A stretch of 39,933 nt of DNA from assembly GCA_021813325.1 (NCBI GenBank), contig JAKALA010000036.1, positions 1 to 39,933 on the forward strand. The letters are read 5' to 3'. The stretch comes from a bacterium (GTDB lineage Bacteria; Verrucomicrobiota; Verrucomicrobiia; Limisphaerales; UBA11358). Below the pieces are notes generated by a model, which was not told the DNA's origin, searched no databases, and saw only the letters and a list, made by a program, of their open reading frames with translations. Below, piece after piece: positions 17,662 through 25,453 of this stretch. Both the position numbers and the translations under genes were made by a program. Position 1 is the first letter of the stretch. Each line of letters begins with the position of its first letter.

Positions 17662-18591
17662 ATGGCTTTGAGACGCAAGCGGACAATATGGATTTTGCTG
17701 GCCGGAATAGCCGCAGTTGTGGGACTGGCGGCATTTCTCTTCTTCCGTTTCGCCCGGCCAATTGGCGCCGGTCCAGCGGGTCCAAGTGTTCCGCGGGAAA
17801 TCTTTTCAAAAACATGGACGCAACGGCCGGTCATGCTGCTTGGCTTGGGCGACAGCGTCACCGCCGGTTTTGGGTCACGAAAAGGGTATTCCTATTTTGA
17901 CCGGCTCATTAAAAATCCAGCGGATGAATTCCCCGATTTGAGCGGCCTGAATTTGTCAGCCGTTTTTCCCAATTTAGTGGCAACCAATCTCTCGGTCTCG
18001 GGCAGCACGTCCGACGAGGTTGCAGCCCGGCAGTTGGCGCACGTTCCGGCCTACGGCAGCAATGTGCTGGGGATTGTGGTCATGACCACCGGCGGCAATG
18101 ACCTCATTCACAATTACGGTCATACGCCGCCACGCGAAGGAGCCATGTATGGCGCCACATGGGAGCAGGCCAGGCCGTGGGTGGAAAATTTCAAACACCG
18201 TTTAAACGAAACTTTAAATCTCATCAAAAGCCGCTTTCCCGGAGGCTGTGAAATTTTCCTGGCCAACATTTTTGATCCGACGGACGGGATTGGAGACGCG
18301 GAGCTGGCGGGGTTGCCTGCCTGGAAAGATTCAACGGTCATTCTCAACGCGTATAATCAGGTAATCCAAGAATGTGCCGCCGAAAACCCCGAAATTCACT
18401 TAGTCGATATGCACACGGCTTTCTTGGGACATGGAATTCACCGCACTCAATTCTGGCGGCAGCATTTTGACTGGAAAGATCCGCATTACTGGTTTTATAC
18501 AAATCTGGAAGATCCCAACGAGCGCGGTTATGATGTGATCCGCCGGTTGTTTCTGAATGAAATCGCCCAGGCCCGGAATCGCATTAACTAG
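17662..18591 (+). CDS. Membrane-anchored SGNH/GDSL-type hydrolase
   Basis: A 309-residue protein with an N-terminal membrane anchor or uncleaved signal ('TIWILLAGIAAVVGLAAFLF'). The GDSL block I is 'LLGLGDSVTAGFG', with the nucleophile Ser in GDS. An Asn-bearing block follows, and block III 'TTGGNDLIHNYG' gives Gly and Asn for the oxyanion hole. In the place of the usual DxxHPN block V the sequence reads 'LEDPNERGYDVIRRLF', so the expected His is an Asp. A His shortly before ('WKDPHYW') might serve instead. Likely an esterase or lipase acting outside the membrane. The frame is open further upstream (ATGs at 17587 and 17596), but 17662 gives the best signal anchor. Confidence 0.8.
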   Translation: MALRRKRTIWILLAGIAAVVGLAAFLFFRFARPIGAGPAGPSVPREIFSKTWTQRPVMLLGLGDSVTAGFGSRKGYSYFDRLIKNPADEFPDLSGLNLSAVFPNLVATNLSVSGSTSDEVAARQLAHVPAYGSNVLGIVVMTTGGNDLIHNYGHTPPREGAMYGATWEQARPWVENFKHRLNETLNLIKSRFPGGCEIFLANIFDPTDGIGDAELAGLPAWKDSTVILNAYNQVIQECAAENPEIHLVDMHTAFLGHGIHRTQFWRQHFDWKDPHYWFYTNLEDPNERGYDVIRRLFLNEIAQARNRIN

Positions 18592-19083
18592 ATGTCATTG
18601 CCCTACAAAATCGCCACGCTCCTTTACGGTTTTAATGAGCAGGATGAAGTGCTGCTGCTGGAACGGGCGCAAGAGCCCAACCGCGGCTTCTGGAGTCCCT
18701 TTGGCGGCAAGTTGAAAACCGAGATCGGCGAGTCGCCCTACACCTGCGCCTGTCGCGAAGCCCACGAAGAAATCGGACTGGCTTTGACACCTTCTAACTT
18801 GCATCTGGCCGGACTGATCAGCGAACACGGGTATCAAGGTCAAACCCACTGGCTGATGTTTCTGTTTGAAATCAAAGTAAAATTGCAAACCCTGCCGCCG
18901 CCGCACGCCGAAGGGCGCTTTGAGTTTTTTCCGAAAGCGAAAATCCCTTCCCTCAAAATCCCGCAAACGGATCGGGAGCAGATCTGGCCGTGGTTCTGGC
19001 GTCATCGCGGCGGTTTTTTTGCGGCGCATTGTCATTGTCACGCGGATGGCCACAACGACTGGTCTTTGGAGGAAACCACATGA
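18592..19083 (+). CDS. Nudix hydrolase (MutT/8-oxo-dGTP diphosphatase-like)
   Basis: A 163-residue Nudix-fold protein. The Nudix box is 'GGKLKTEIGESPYTCACREA' followed by HEEIGL. Its metal-binding REAHEE core is intact, but there are two extra residues before the first Glu compared with the standard G-x5-E spacing. The N-terminus 'KIATLLYGFNEQDEVLLLER' resembles the MutT-like group that hydrolyses oxidised dNTPs, though the substrate cannot be fixed. The ATG directly abuts the TAG of the SGNH gene, and the end overlaps tadA by ATGA, so the three genes form one operon. A His/Cys-rich tail ('AAHCHCHADGH') is unusual and might bind metal. Confidence 0.88.
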   Translation: MSLPYKIATLLYGFNEQDEVLLLERAQEPNRGFWSPFGGKLKTEIGESPYTCACREAHEEIGLALTPSNLHLAGLISEHGYQGQTHWLMFLFEIKVKLQTLPPPHAEGRFEFFPKAKIPSLKIPQTDREQIWPWFWRHRGGFFAAHCHCHADGHNDWSLEETT

Positions 19084-19574
19084 GCGAGCCCATCATTGAT
19101 TTGCACAGCGATGATTACTTCATGGCGGAAGCTTTGCGCCAGGCCATGAAGGCCTACGAATGCGGCGAAGTTCCCGTGGGCGCCGTGGCCGTGCGCAATG
19201 GACGCATCATCGCCCGCGCTTTTAATCAGGTGGAAACCTTGAAAGACGCCACGGCTCATGCCGAAATGCTCGCTCTTACCCAGGCGGAAAATGCCGTGGG
19301 CGACTGGCGGCTGACGGATTGCACGCTCTACGTCACCAAGGAACCCTGCCCCATGTGCGCGGGTGCCATTGTGCATACGCGGCTGGCACGCGTGGTGTTC
19401 GGCGCGGGCGACCCCAAAGGCGGCGCCGCCGGCGGCGCGCTCAATCTCCTGCAATTTCCCACGCTGAACCATCGTTGCGAAATTACCGCCGGCTTGCGCA
19501 TGCAAGAATGTCGCGGCTTGCTGCAGCAATTTTTCGCCCAACAAAGAGCCGCCAAGGAAAAGAACAACAACTAG
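19080..19574 (+). CDS. tadA: tRNA-specific adenosine deaminase
   Basis: A 164-residue zinc enzyme that converts adenosine 34 to inosine in tRNA-Arg(ACG), needed for wobble decoding. The deaminase motifs are complete: 'ATAHAEMLAL' with zinc ligand His60 and catalytic Glu62, and 'KEPCPMCAGAI' with Cys90 and Cys93. The 'VVFGAGDPKGGAAGG' segment is typical of TadA. GGAGG at 19068-19072, seven bases before the ATG, fixes this start, which overlaps the stop of the Nudix gene (ATGA). The frame is open further upstream but in shadow of the Nudix gene. Confidence 0.95.
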   Translation: MSEPIIDLHSDDYFMAEALRQAMKAYECGEVPVGAVAVRNGRIIARAFNQVETLKDATAHAEMLALTQAENAVGDWRLTDCTLYVTKEPCPMCAGAIVHTRLARVVFGAGDPKGGAAGGALNLLQFPTLNHRCEITAGLRMQECRGLLQQFFAQQRAAKEKNNN

Positions 19575-19638
19575 ACGTCGCAGCCGCAAAAATGAAAATC
19601 GGTATAACGGCGCCACGGTGTTCAATTCTGGTTTGAAG

Positions 19639-19661
19639 CATTCGCCGCTGAACGGCGAATG
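19639..19661. repeat. Hairpin between convergent tadA and hydE
   Basis: A perfect 9-bp inverted repeat CATTCGCCG / CGGCGAATG with a 5-base loop, lying between the ends of tadA (+) and hydE (-). It could act as a bidirectional transcription stop, but neither side is followed by a T-run, so it may instead be a repetitive palindromic unit. Confidence 0.5.
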
Positions 19662-19721
19662 TTGACCGGGTTTATCTCCAGCGTCCGCCCGAAGTTTGGC
19701 CTGACCTTTAAGCCGACGGTC

Positions 19722-20813
19722 TCAAGCCAAATTCAATTCGGTTTCCCAACTGTCAGGCGCCAGGCGGACTTGTTTTTTTCGTCCGCCCGGTCCCGTGCCA
19801 ATATGTCGGCCAATGGCCTGCATTTGACCGGCCAGATCGGCGCGCTGATTTTTCGGCTCGGTAATGCACGCCTTGGACGGATAAATCTCGTAGAACCGGC
19901 GGTATTTGTGCGGCGTAAGATTCGGCATGAAAACGTTGGCGCCGCGGCGCAGCCCGAGATCGCGGCCATTGGTCTTGTTGAGAGTGGCCAACGCCGTCGT
20001 AGCCGGAATGTTGGCGTCAGGCCGGAGCAGTCGCGTCAAAGCCACCGCCTTGTAAACCAGCAATTCTGAATTGGGCACTTGATGGTTTTTTGACGGGGAA
20101 AATATTGGCAAGCCCATGCCTAACGGTGTTGCTGGATGCGGAATGAACGGTCCGATACCAATCATGTCCAAGTCGAGCTCGCGGAACAAAAGAATGTCGT
20201 TCGCCAGGCTTTCGTAGGATTGACCGGGAATACCGACCATCACGCCGCTGCCAGTTTCATAGCCAAGTTCTTTCAAACGCCGCAACATAGCGATGCGATC
20301 GCACGGACGATTGCCCAACGGCGGATGAATCTCCTCAAACAGGTTGCGATCCGATGTTTCAAAACGCAGAAGATACCGGTCGGCCCCGGCTTCCCGCCAT
20401 GATTTTAAATCGCTGTCCGGACGTTCCCCCAAACTCAAGGTCACCGCGAGCGGGGTTTCGGTTTTGATGCGGCGAATGATGTCTGCCATCCACTGCGTCT
20501 GTAGTCCATAATCTTCACCGCCTTGAAGCACCACGGTGCCGAAGCCCAATGCGACCGCCTGGTTGGCTGCCTCCGAAATTTCGTCGGCCCGCATCCGGTA
20601 ACGGACCAGCCTGGTATTACCCGCCCGCAAGCCACAGTAAAAACACTGGCGGGCACAGAAATTGGAAACCTCCACCAGCCCCCGCAGAAACACGGCGTCG
20701 CCGACGTGCGCACGCCGCGTTTCGTTCGCCCGCCGCCATAATTCCTCCAGCCGCTGCGGGTCGGTTTCGCGCAACCAGGCGAGAATTTCGGTCTTAGTGA
20801 TTGGCGTATTCAT
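19722..20813 (-). CDS. hydE: [FeFe]-hydrogenase H-cluster radical SAM maturase HydE
   Basis: A 363-residue radical SAM protein that takes part in building the diiron part of the H-cluster, acting on the HydG product. The SAM-cluster motif is C-x3-C-x2-C at Cys53, Cys57 and Cys60 ('NFCARQCFYCGLRAGN'). 'VVLQGGEDY', 'RYLLRFETSDRNLFEEIHPP' and 'SGVMVGIPGQSYESLANDI' are typical of HydE and separate it from biotin synthase. It is the last gene of the hyd operon. Its ATG overlaps the hydF stop by four bases, so translation is probably coupled. Confidence 0.95.
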   Translation of the reverse strand: MNTPITKTEILAWLRETDPQRLEELWRRANETRRAHVGDAVFLRGLVEVSNFCARQCFYCGLRAGNTRLVRYRMRADEISEAANQAVALGFGTVVLQGGEDYGLQTQWMADIIRRIKTETPLAVTLSLGERPDSDLKSWREAGADRYLLRFETSDRNLFEEIHPPLGNRPCDRIAMLRRLKELGYETGSGVMVGIPGQSYESLANDILLFRELDLDMIGIGPFIPHPATPLGMGLPIFSPSKNHQVPNSELLVYKAVALTRLLRPDANIPATTALATLNKTNGRDLGLRRGANVFMPNLTPHKYRRFYEIYPSKACITEPKNQRADLAGQMQAIGRHIGTGPGGRKKQVRLAPDSWETELNLA

Positions 20814-22168
20814 GCCGACACCGCTTGCTTCTGTTGGTCTCGGTAAAATTCCAATGCCGCTGGAAATGGAGCCAGCGCCCGTTCAAAAATCCCGAGGCTA
20901 TAAGCGATGGTCAGGCCGTAATTGGTGATGGGCACGCCCGCCTGCTGGCATTTGAGAATGCGGCTCAACATCTCGCGGCGGTTCCACATGCACGCGCCGC
21001 AATGGATCACCAGTTTGTAATCTGCCAGATCTTTTGGAAAATCCCGGCCCTGACTGTTTTCGATCTGGAGTTTGGCACCGACGTATTGCGTCAGCCAGCG
21101 CGGAATTTTTACCCGCCCGATGTCCTCACCGATGGGATGATGCGAGCAGGCCTCGGCGATCAACACGCGGTCGCCGCCGCGCAGATTTTCGATGGCCATC
21201 GCGCCTTGCACTTGCGCCAGCAAATCGCCTTTGAAACGCGACATCAAAATCGAAAAACTGGTCATCGGCACGTCGCGCGGCGTGTCGGCGGCCACTTTCA
21301 GGAACGCCTGCGAATCGGTGACGACCAGCTTCGGGGGCGTTTTCAATCGGTCCAGTCCGGCGCGGAGTTCGCGTTCCTTGACCACCAGGCACATTGAATC
21401 GCTGTCGAGCAAATCGCGGATCGCCTGCACTTGCGGCAAAATCAAACGTCCTTTCGGTGCTTCTTTGTCAATCGGCACCACGAGCACCGCCAGTTCACCG
21501 GGGCCGACCAGATCGCCAAGAATCGCCGGATTATCGACGAAATCTGCCGGAGCCGCTGACAGCAACGCCTCGCGCAGTTCCAAGATGCCGTCGCCGGTGA
21601 TGGCGGAAGTGCGGACGACTTTAAATGGAGCGGTGCCTTCTTGTCCTTGACCTGAACCTTGGTGATGAATCGTTTGGAGTGCGCGGACATGTCCGCGCTT
21701 TGAACCGAGGCGACATGTCGCCTCGGAAGAAAGTTGCGACACGTCGCCGCACTCCAAGGCAGGTTCGCGGGAAGTGGGAACGCCACAATCGATTTTGTTA
21801 AGCACAACGACTGTCGGCGTCTTGCGCGAATCCAGCTCGCTGAGAATTTCCTCCTCGAAATTACCCCACTTGCCGGATTCAGTGACCAACACGGCCACAT
21901 CCGTTCGCTCCAAAACCTGACGGGATTTTTCCACGCGCATGGTGCCCAATTCGCCAACGTCGTCTATGCCGGCGGTGTCGATGAACAGCACCGGACCCAG
22001 CGGCAGCAATTCCATCGGCTTCTCCACGGGATCCGTGGTCGTGCCGGCCACTGGTGAGACAATCGAGACTTGCTGGCGCGTGAGCGCATTGAGCAGCGAC
22101 GATTTACCAACATTTCGCCGACCGAAAAACGCGATGTGCAGGCGATGACTTTTGGGCGCGGTGATCAT
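20810..22168 (-). CDS. hydF: [FeFe]-hydrogenase maturation GTPase HydF (with an in-frame repeat insertion)
   Basis: A 452-residue GTPase and scaffold that carries the diiron precursor and hands it to HydA. GTPase motifs are G1 'GRRNVGKSS' (about 16-24), G3 'DTAGIDD' (64-70) and G4 'NKID' (124-127). The C-terminal iron-sulfur motif CxH-x45-HCxxC is intact (Cys341, His343, His389, Cys390, Cys393). Between G4 and 'RTSAITGDGI' there is an extra segment. Residues 138-165 are encoded by an 84-bp palindromic element whose length keeps the frame. The insertion is in a surface loop of the G domain, so the protein is probably still active. ATGA overlaps join hydF to aspA before it and hydE after it. 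Confidence 0.95.
   Translation of the reverse strand: MITAPKSHRLHIAFFGRRNVGKSSLLNALTRQQVSIVSPVAGTTTDPVEKPMELLPLGPVLFIDTAGIDDVGELGTMRVEKSRQVLERTDVAVLVTESGKWGNFEEEILSELDSRKTPTVVVLNKIDCGVPTSREPALECGDVSQLSSEATCRLGSKRGHVRALQTIHHQGSGQGQEGTAPFKVVRTSAITGDGILELREALLSAAPADFVDNPAILGDLVGPGELAVLVVPIDKEAPKGRLILPQVQAIRDLLDSDSMCLVVKERELRAGLDRLKTPPKLVVTDSQAFLKVAADTPRDVPMTSFSILMSRFKGDLLAQVQGAMAIENLRGGDRVLIAEACSHHPIGEDIGRVKIPRWLTQYVGAKLQIENSQGRDFPKDLADYKLVIHCGACMWNRREMLSRILKCQQAGVPITNYGLTIAYSLGIFERALAPFPAALEFYRDQQKQAVSA
21674..21757. repeat. 84-bp palindromic element inside hydF
   Basis: Bounded by perfect 10-bp inverted ends TTGGAGTGCG / CGCACTCCAA. Inside are three palindromes in a row: a perfect 18-bp one at 21681-21698 (centre GGACATGTCC), a perfect 22-bp one at 21705-21726 (centre CGACATGTCG), and an imperfect 12-bp one at 21736-21747 (GCGACACGTCGC). 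The length is a multiple of three and the hydF frame runs through it (28 codons). This looks like a REP- or MITE-like genomic repeat, since it carries no gene of its own. Confidence 0.88.
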
Positions 22169-23694
22169 GGCTGCTGCGTGGCGGCGGCTCGGGAGAGCGC
22201 CGCTAAATTAGTGTTTGAATGGCGGCGCTCTGCCGAGTCGCCGCTACAGATTTCGGGCGAACCCAGCCGGCAAACCGCCTCTGGGCTGATCAATCCGTCA
22301 AATTGCTCGCCCGTCAGCCAGGCTCGATTTATCACAATTTCGCGAAGGCTTTGGCGGCTTTCGCGGGCCAAGGTGGCCGCTTGCGCCGCACGTTCGTAGC
22401 CCAGCAAAGGCACCAGCGCCGTCACCGTTGCGGTGGAATTTTCCACTTGTTCGCGGCAACGGGTTTCATTGGCTTGAACCCCTTCGATGCAATGACGCCG
22501 CAGGATGTCGTTGGCGCGGGCCAGCAAATCCAAGCTGTCCAGCAGACTGTCGGCAACGAGCGGCAGAAATGGATTCAGTTCCAGCGAGCCGGAAGCGCAG
22601 GCCATCGTGATGGTGGCATCGTGGCCGATCACGCGCATGGCAGCCTGGCTGACCGCTTCGGGGATTACCGGGTTCACTTTTCCCGGCATGATGGAGGAAC
22701 CGGCCTGACGCGACGGCAGCGTGATTTCGCCCAGCCCAGCTTCGGGCCCCGAGGCGAGCAGGCGCAGGTCGGCGCAGATTTTCAGCAACGAAACCGCATG
22801 CGCCTTGAGGATGCCCGAGACTTCGACGAATACGTCGGCGTTCTGCGTGGCTTCCACCAGGTTTTCCGCGCGCGCAAAACCGATGCCGGTGATTTCGCGC
22901 AGTTGATCCACCACCTGGAAAATGTATTGGCGTGGAGCGGCCAAGCCGGTGCCAATGGCGGTGCCGCCCAGATTTACGACCCGCAGACGCTCCTCACATT
23001 TGTAGATGCGCCAGCGGTCGCGGTTGATGGCTTCCGCATACGCGCCAAATTCACGGCCCAGCGTAGTCAGCACGGCATCTTGAAACTGCGTGCGGCCCAC
23101 CTTGACAACGTGCGCAAATTTCTTTTCCGCCGTTTGAAACGATTCCTGCAATGCGACGACCTGTTTTTCCAGCGCTTGCAGCCGCCGGATGGCCGCCAGC
23201 CGCAACGCTGTTGGATAAGTGTCGTTGGTGGATTGATGGAGATTCAAGTCGTCGAGCGGCGAGATCTGTGGCGGCGACGCCTCGTCGCTGACCGTGGTCG
23301 CGACAGGAACGTCGCCGCCACGGATTTCCGAAATGATTTTCCCCGCGCGATTGGCCAGCACTTCGTTGACATTCATGTTGGTGCTGGTGCCGGCTCCGCC
23401 TTGCAAGGCGTCCACGATAATGCAGCCGCCCAGATCGCCATGGGCCAGTTCGCAGCAGGCGCGCTCAATGGCATCGGCCTTGAGCCGGTCGTCGGCCCAG
23501 GCGCCGAGCGCCCGGTTGGTCCGGGCACAGGCGAGTTTCACGTCGCCAAAGGCGCGGGCCAGTTCGGGATGCGCCGATTTGCCGGCGAGCGGAAAATTTT
23601 CCAGCGCCCGTTGCGTGTGAATGCCATGCAACGCATCCGCTGGAACCGGCAATTCGCCCAGACAATCCCGTTCAATGCGAAAGGGGGCTGTCAT
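22165..23694 (-). CDS. aspA: Aspartate ammonia-lyase
   Basis: A 509-residue member of the fumarase/aspartase superfamily that splits L-aspartate into fumarate and ammonia. Signature regions are 'GGAGTSTNMNVNEVLANRA', 'LHQSTNDTYPTALR' and the mobile SS loop 'GSSIMPGKVNP' (332-342), which holds the catalytic Ser. Fumarase is the main alternative, but the N-terminus ('ERDCLGELPVPADALHGIHT') favours aspartase. Two oddities exist. Residues 125-143, between 'SEI' and 'ISPLDDLNL', come from a 54-bp palindromic insertion. The last ~27 residues come from another inverted repeat. The gene lies between hydG and hydF and overlaps hydF by ATGA. The ammonia could feed the amine bridge of the H-cluster, and the fumarate could be an electron sink (both inferences). 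Confidence 0.92.
   Translation of the reverse strand: MTAPFRIERDCLGELPVPADALHGIHTQRALENFPLAGKSAHPELARAFGDVKLACARTNRALGAWADDRLKADAIERACCELAHGDLGGCIIVDALQGGAGTSTNMNVNEVLANRAGKIISEIRGGDVPVATTVSDEASPPQISPLDDLNLHQSTNDTYPTALRLAAIRRLQALEKQVVALQESFQTAEKKFAHVVKVGRTQFQDAVLTTLGREFGAYAEAINRDRWRIYKCEERLRVVNLGGTAIGTGLAAPRQYIFQVVDQLREITGIGFARAENLVEATQNADVFVEVSGILKAHAVSLLKICADLRLLASGPEAGLGEITLPSRQAGSSIMPGKVNPVIPEAVSQAAMRVIGHDATITMACASGSLELNPFLPLVADSLLDSLDLLARANDILRRHCIEGVQANETRCREQVENSTATVTALVPLLGYERAAQAATLARESRQSLREIVINRAWLTGEQFDGLISPEAVCRLGSPEICSGDSAERRHSNTNLAALSRAAATQQP
22178..22247. repeat. 70-bp inverted repeat forming the 3' end of aspA
   Basis: Two 26-bp arms (22178-22203 and 22222-22247) pair with three mismatches around an 18-bp spacer. 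The arms are rich in GGCGGC/GCCGCC. It lies wholly inside aspA, encodes most of the last ~27 codons, and ends 10 bases before the hydF start overlap. Confidence 0.85.
23268..23321. repeat. 54-bp palindromic element inside aspA
   Basis: Ends are a perfect 12-bp inverted repeat, GTGGCGGCGACG / CGTCGCCGCCAC, with a smaller GTCGC/GCGAC pair inside. The 54 bp equal 18 codons and keep the aspA frame, adding a segment ('RGGDVPVATTVSDEASPP') that I do not expect between the aspartase motifs. Confidence 0.85.
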
Positions 23695-23753
23695 ATTTTT
23701 ACGGGAACATTGGTCGGCTGTTTCCTCTGAATCCCAAGATGGTCAGTTGCCCA

Positions 23754-23954
23754 CCTCACCCCGGCCCTCTCCCCATCGGCTCCGAAAACTCCGCCGACGC
23801 GGAGAGGGAGAAGCGCTCGCCGCGTTACGCTGTTGGAAAGCTCCTGGTAGTTTAGCGGTTCAAGGCGGGAAGTATTGAGCAAACCGAGCCTGTGATAATT
23901 TCTTAAGGCGGTGAACGATTCCCCCTCTCCCAGCGCGAGAGGGCCGGGGTGAGG
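23754..23954. repeat. ~200-bp element with 18-bp inverted ends between aspA and hydG
   Basis: Perfect 18-bp inverted ends, CCTCACCCCGGCCCTCTC (23754-23771) and its complement (23937-23954). Each end also has a nested CTCTCC/GGAGAG or CCCTCTC/GAGAGGG stem. It fills most of the 331-bp gap between aspA and hydG. No gene is seen in it. It resembles small non-autonomous repeats common in intergenic DNA. Confidence 0.82.
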
Positions 23955-24025
23955 GAGAACAACACCCCAATCAATTTCAGCGTTATTCTGATAAAATGGC
24001 TGATGAATACTCATTGCATCTCACC

Positions 24026-25435
24026 TCAAACAAACACGTCCTTTTCGTTCTGACGGACACGGGCTACGAGTTCGTTGGCCGTTTTGCCGATGGCGCCGGG
24101 CATGGTTTGCAGCTCGCGATTCACGAGTTTTTCGCCGACCTGCCGGGTCTCCGCCGCCGCATAGCCCATAAGATATTCCAGGCAGCTCGACAAGGCGTTG
24201 GGGCTGCAATGTTCCTTGATTAATCCGGGCTTGGCCAAGTCCATGAAATCCGCGCCGGTGCGGCCGAGGCGATAACAAGCCGTGCAGAACGAAGGCGTGT
24301 AACCGAGCGATGCCAAGTCGCGCACCACTTCGTCGAGCGAACGATGGTCGCCAAGCTGGAATTGCTCGGCATTGTGGCCGTCGCCGCATTCGGCGTAGCC
24401 GCCGGGATTGCAGCGGCTGCCCGCCGAAATCTGCGAAACACCCAGCTGGAACGTCGCCCGCCGGGTGTCGGCGTTTTCGCGGGTGGACATGATGATGCCG
24501 GTGTAAGGCACCGCAAGGCGCAGGATGGCGACGATCTTTTTGAAGTCCGCATCCGAGACCACATGCGGCGGGCGTTCGGCAAGGGACGATCCCACGGCCG
24601 GTTCGATGCGCGGCACGCTAATGGTGTGCGGGCCGACGCCGAATTGCTCTTCAAGATGATGAATGTGCTGCTGCATGGCGAGCATCTCGAATTTCCAATC
24701 GTAAAGCCCGAACAACACACCGATACCGACGTCGTCGATGCCCGCCGTCATCGCGCGGTCCATCACGTTCACGCGCCAATCGAAGTTTTTCTTCGCGCCC
24801 AGGGTGTGAACCTTGGCATAAGTTTCGCGGTGATAGGTTTCCTGAAACAACTGGTAGGTGCCGATGTGGGCGTCCTTAAGCTGACGGAATTGCTCCACGG
24901 TGAGCGGGGCGATGTTTACATTCACACGGCGGATTTCGCCGCGTCCATTCTTGGTGGAGTAGATCGTATTCAGGGCTTTGAGGATGTAATCAAAACCCTC
25001 GTGCGGATACGATTCGCCAGCGACGAGCAGCACCCGCTTGTGCCCCTGATTAATCAGCACCTCCACCTCCTTGGCGATTTCGGCCTGCGTCAGGGTGCGG
25101 CGTTGCAATTCCGTGTTGGCGGCGCGGAACGCGCAGTAGCTGCACTCGTTTTTGCAAAGATTGGAAATGTAGAGCGGCGCGAACAGGACGAGGCGGTTGC
25201 CGTAAATCTCATCCTTCACAAACCGCGCCGCCGCGAACATCTCTTCCATCAGCGCCGCATCCTGGATTTCCATCAAGACGGCCACTTCGCCGGCATCCAG
25301 GCCTTCGAGCTGGCGCGCTTTGGACAACACCTCGCGGACGCGTGCCGGACTGGACCGGCGGGCGGTGTCGAGCGTGGAGCGAATGGCGGTTTCGTTGATG
25401 AAGTTACTGGATGGTTTGGGAGCGGTGATGTTCAT
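24026..25435 (-). CDS. hydG: [FeFe]-hydrogenase H-cluster radical SAM maturase HydG
   Basis: A 469-residue radical SAM tyrosine lyase that makes the CO and CN ligands of the H-cluster from tyrosine. The SAM cluster motif C-x3-C-x2-C is at Cys94, Cys98 and Cys101 ('NLCKNECSYCAFRA'). The HydG-specific C-terminal motif C-x2-C-x22-C (Cys384, Cys387, Cys410), which holds the second cluster with the dangler iron, is intact. This separates it from ThiH. Residues 'SYPHEGFDYILKALNTIYST' and 'VGIGVLFGLYDWKFEMLAM' are typical. The gene follows hydA with a 64-bp gap holding a small palindrome. Confidence 0.97.
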   Translation of the reverse strand: MNITAPKPSSNFINETAIRSTLDTARRSSPARVREVLSKARQLEGLDAGEVAVLMEIQDAALMEEMFAAARFVKDEIYGNRLVLFAPLYISNLCKNECSYCAFRAANTELQRRTLTQAEIAKEVEVLINQGHKRVLLVAGESYPHEGFDYILKALNTIYSTKNGRGEIRRVNVNIAPLTVEQFRQLKDAHIGTYQLFQETYHRETYAKVHTLGAKKNFDWRVNVMDRAMTAGIDDVGIGVLFGLYDWKFEMLAMQQHIHHLEEQFGVGPHTISVPRIEPAVGSSLAERPPHVVSDADFKKIVAILRLAVPYTGIIMSTRENADTRRATFQLGVSQISAGSRCNPGGYAECGDGHNAEQFQLGDHRSLDEVVRDLASLGYTPSFCTACYRLGRTGADFMDLAKPGLIKEHCSPNALSSCLEYLMGYAAAETRQVGEKLVNRELQTMPGAIGKTANELVARVRQNEKDVFV

Positions 25436-25453
25436 AAATATTTTGGTTGGCCG

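Noticed and set aside
22219-23730. A 503-residue open frame on the plus strand
   Set aside because: Antisense to aspA, with no recognisable family. aspA has all its catalytic motifs.
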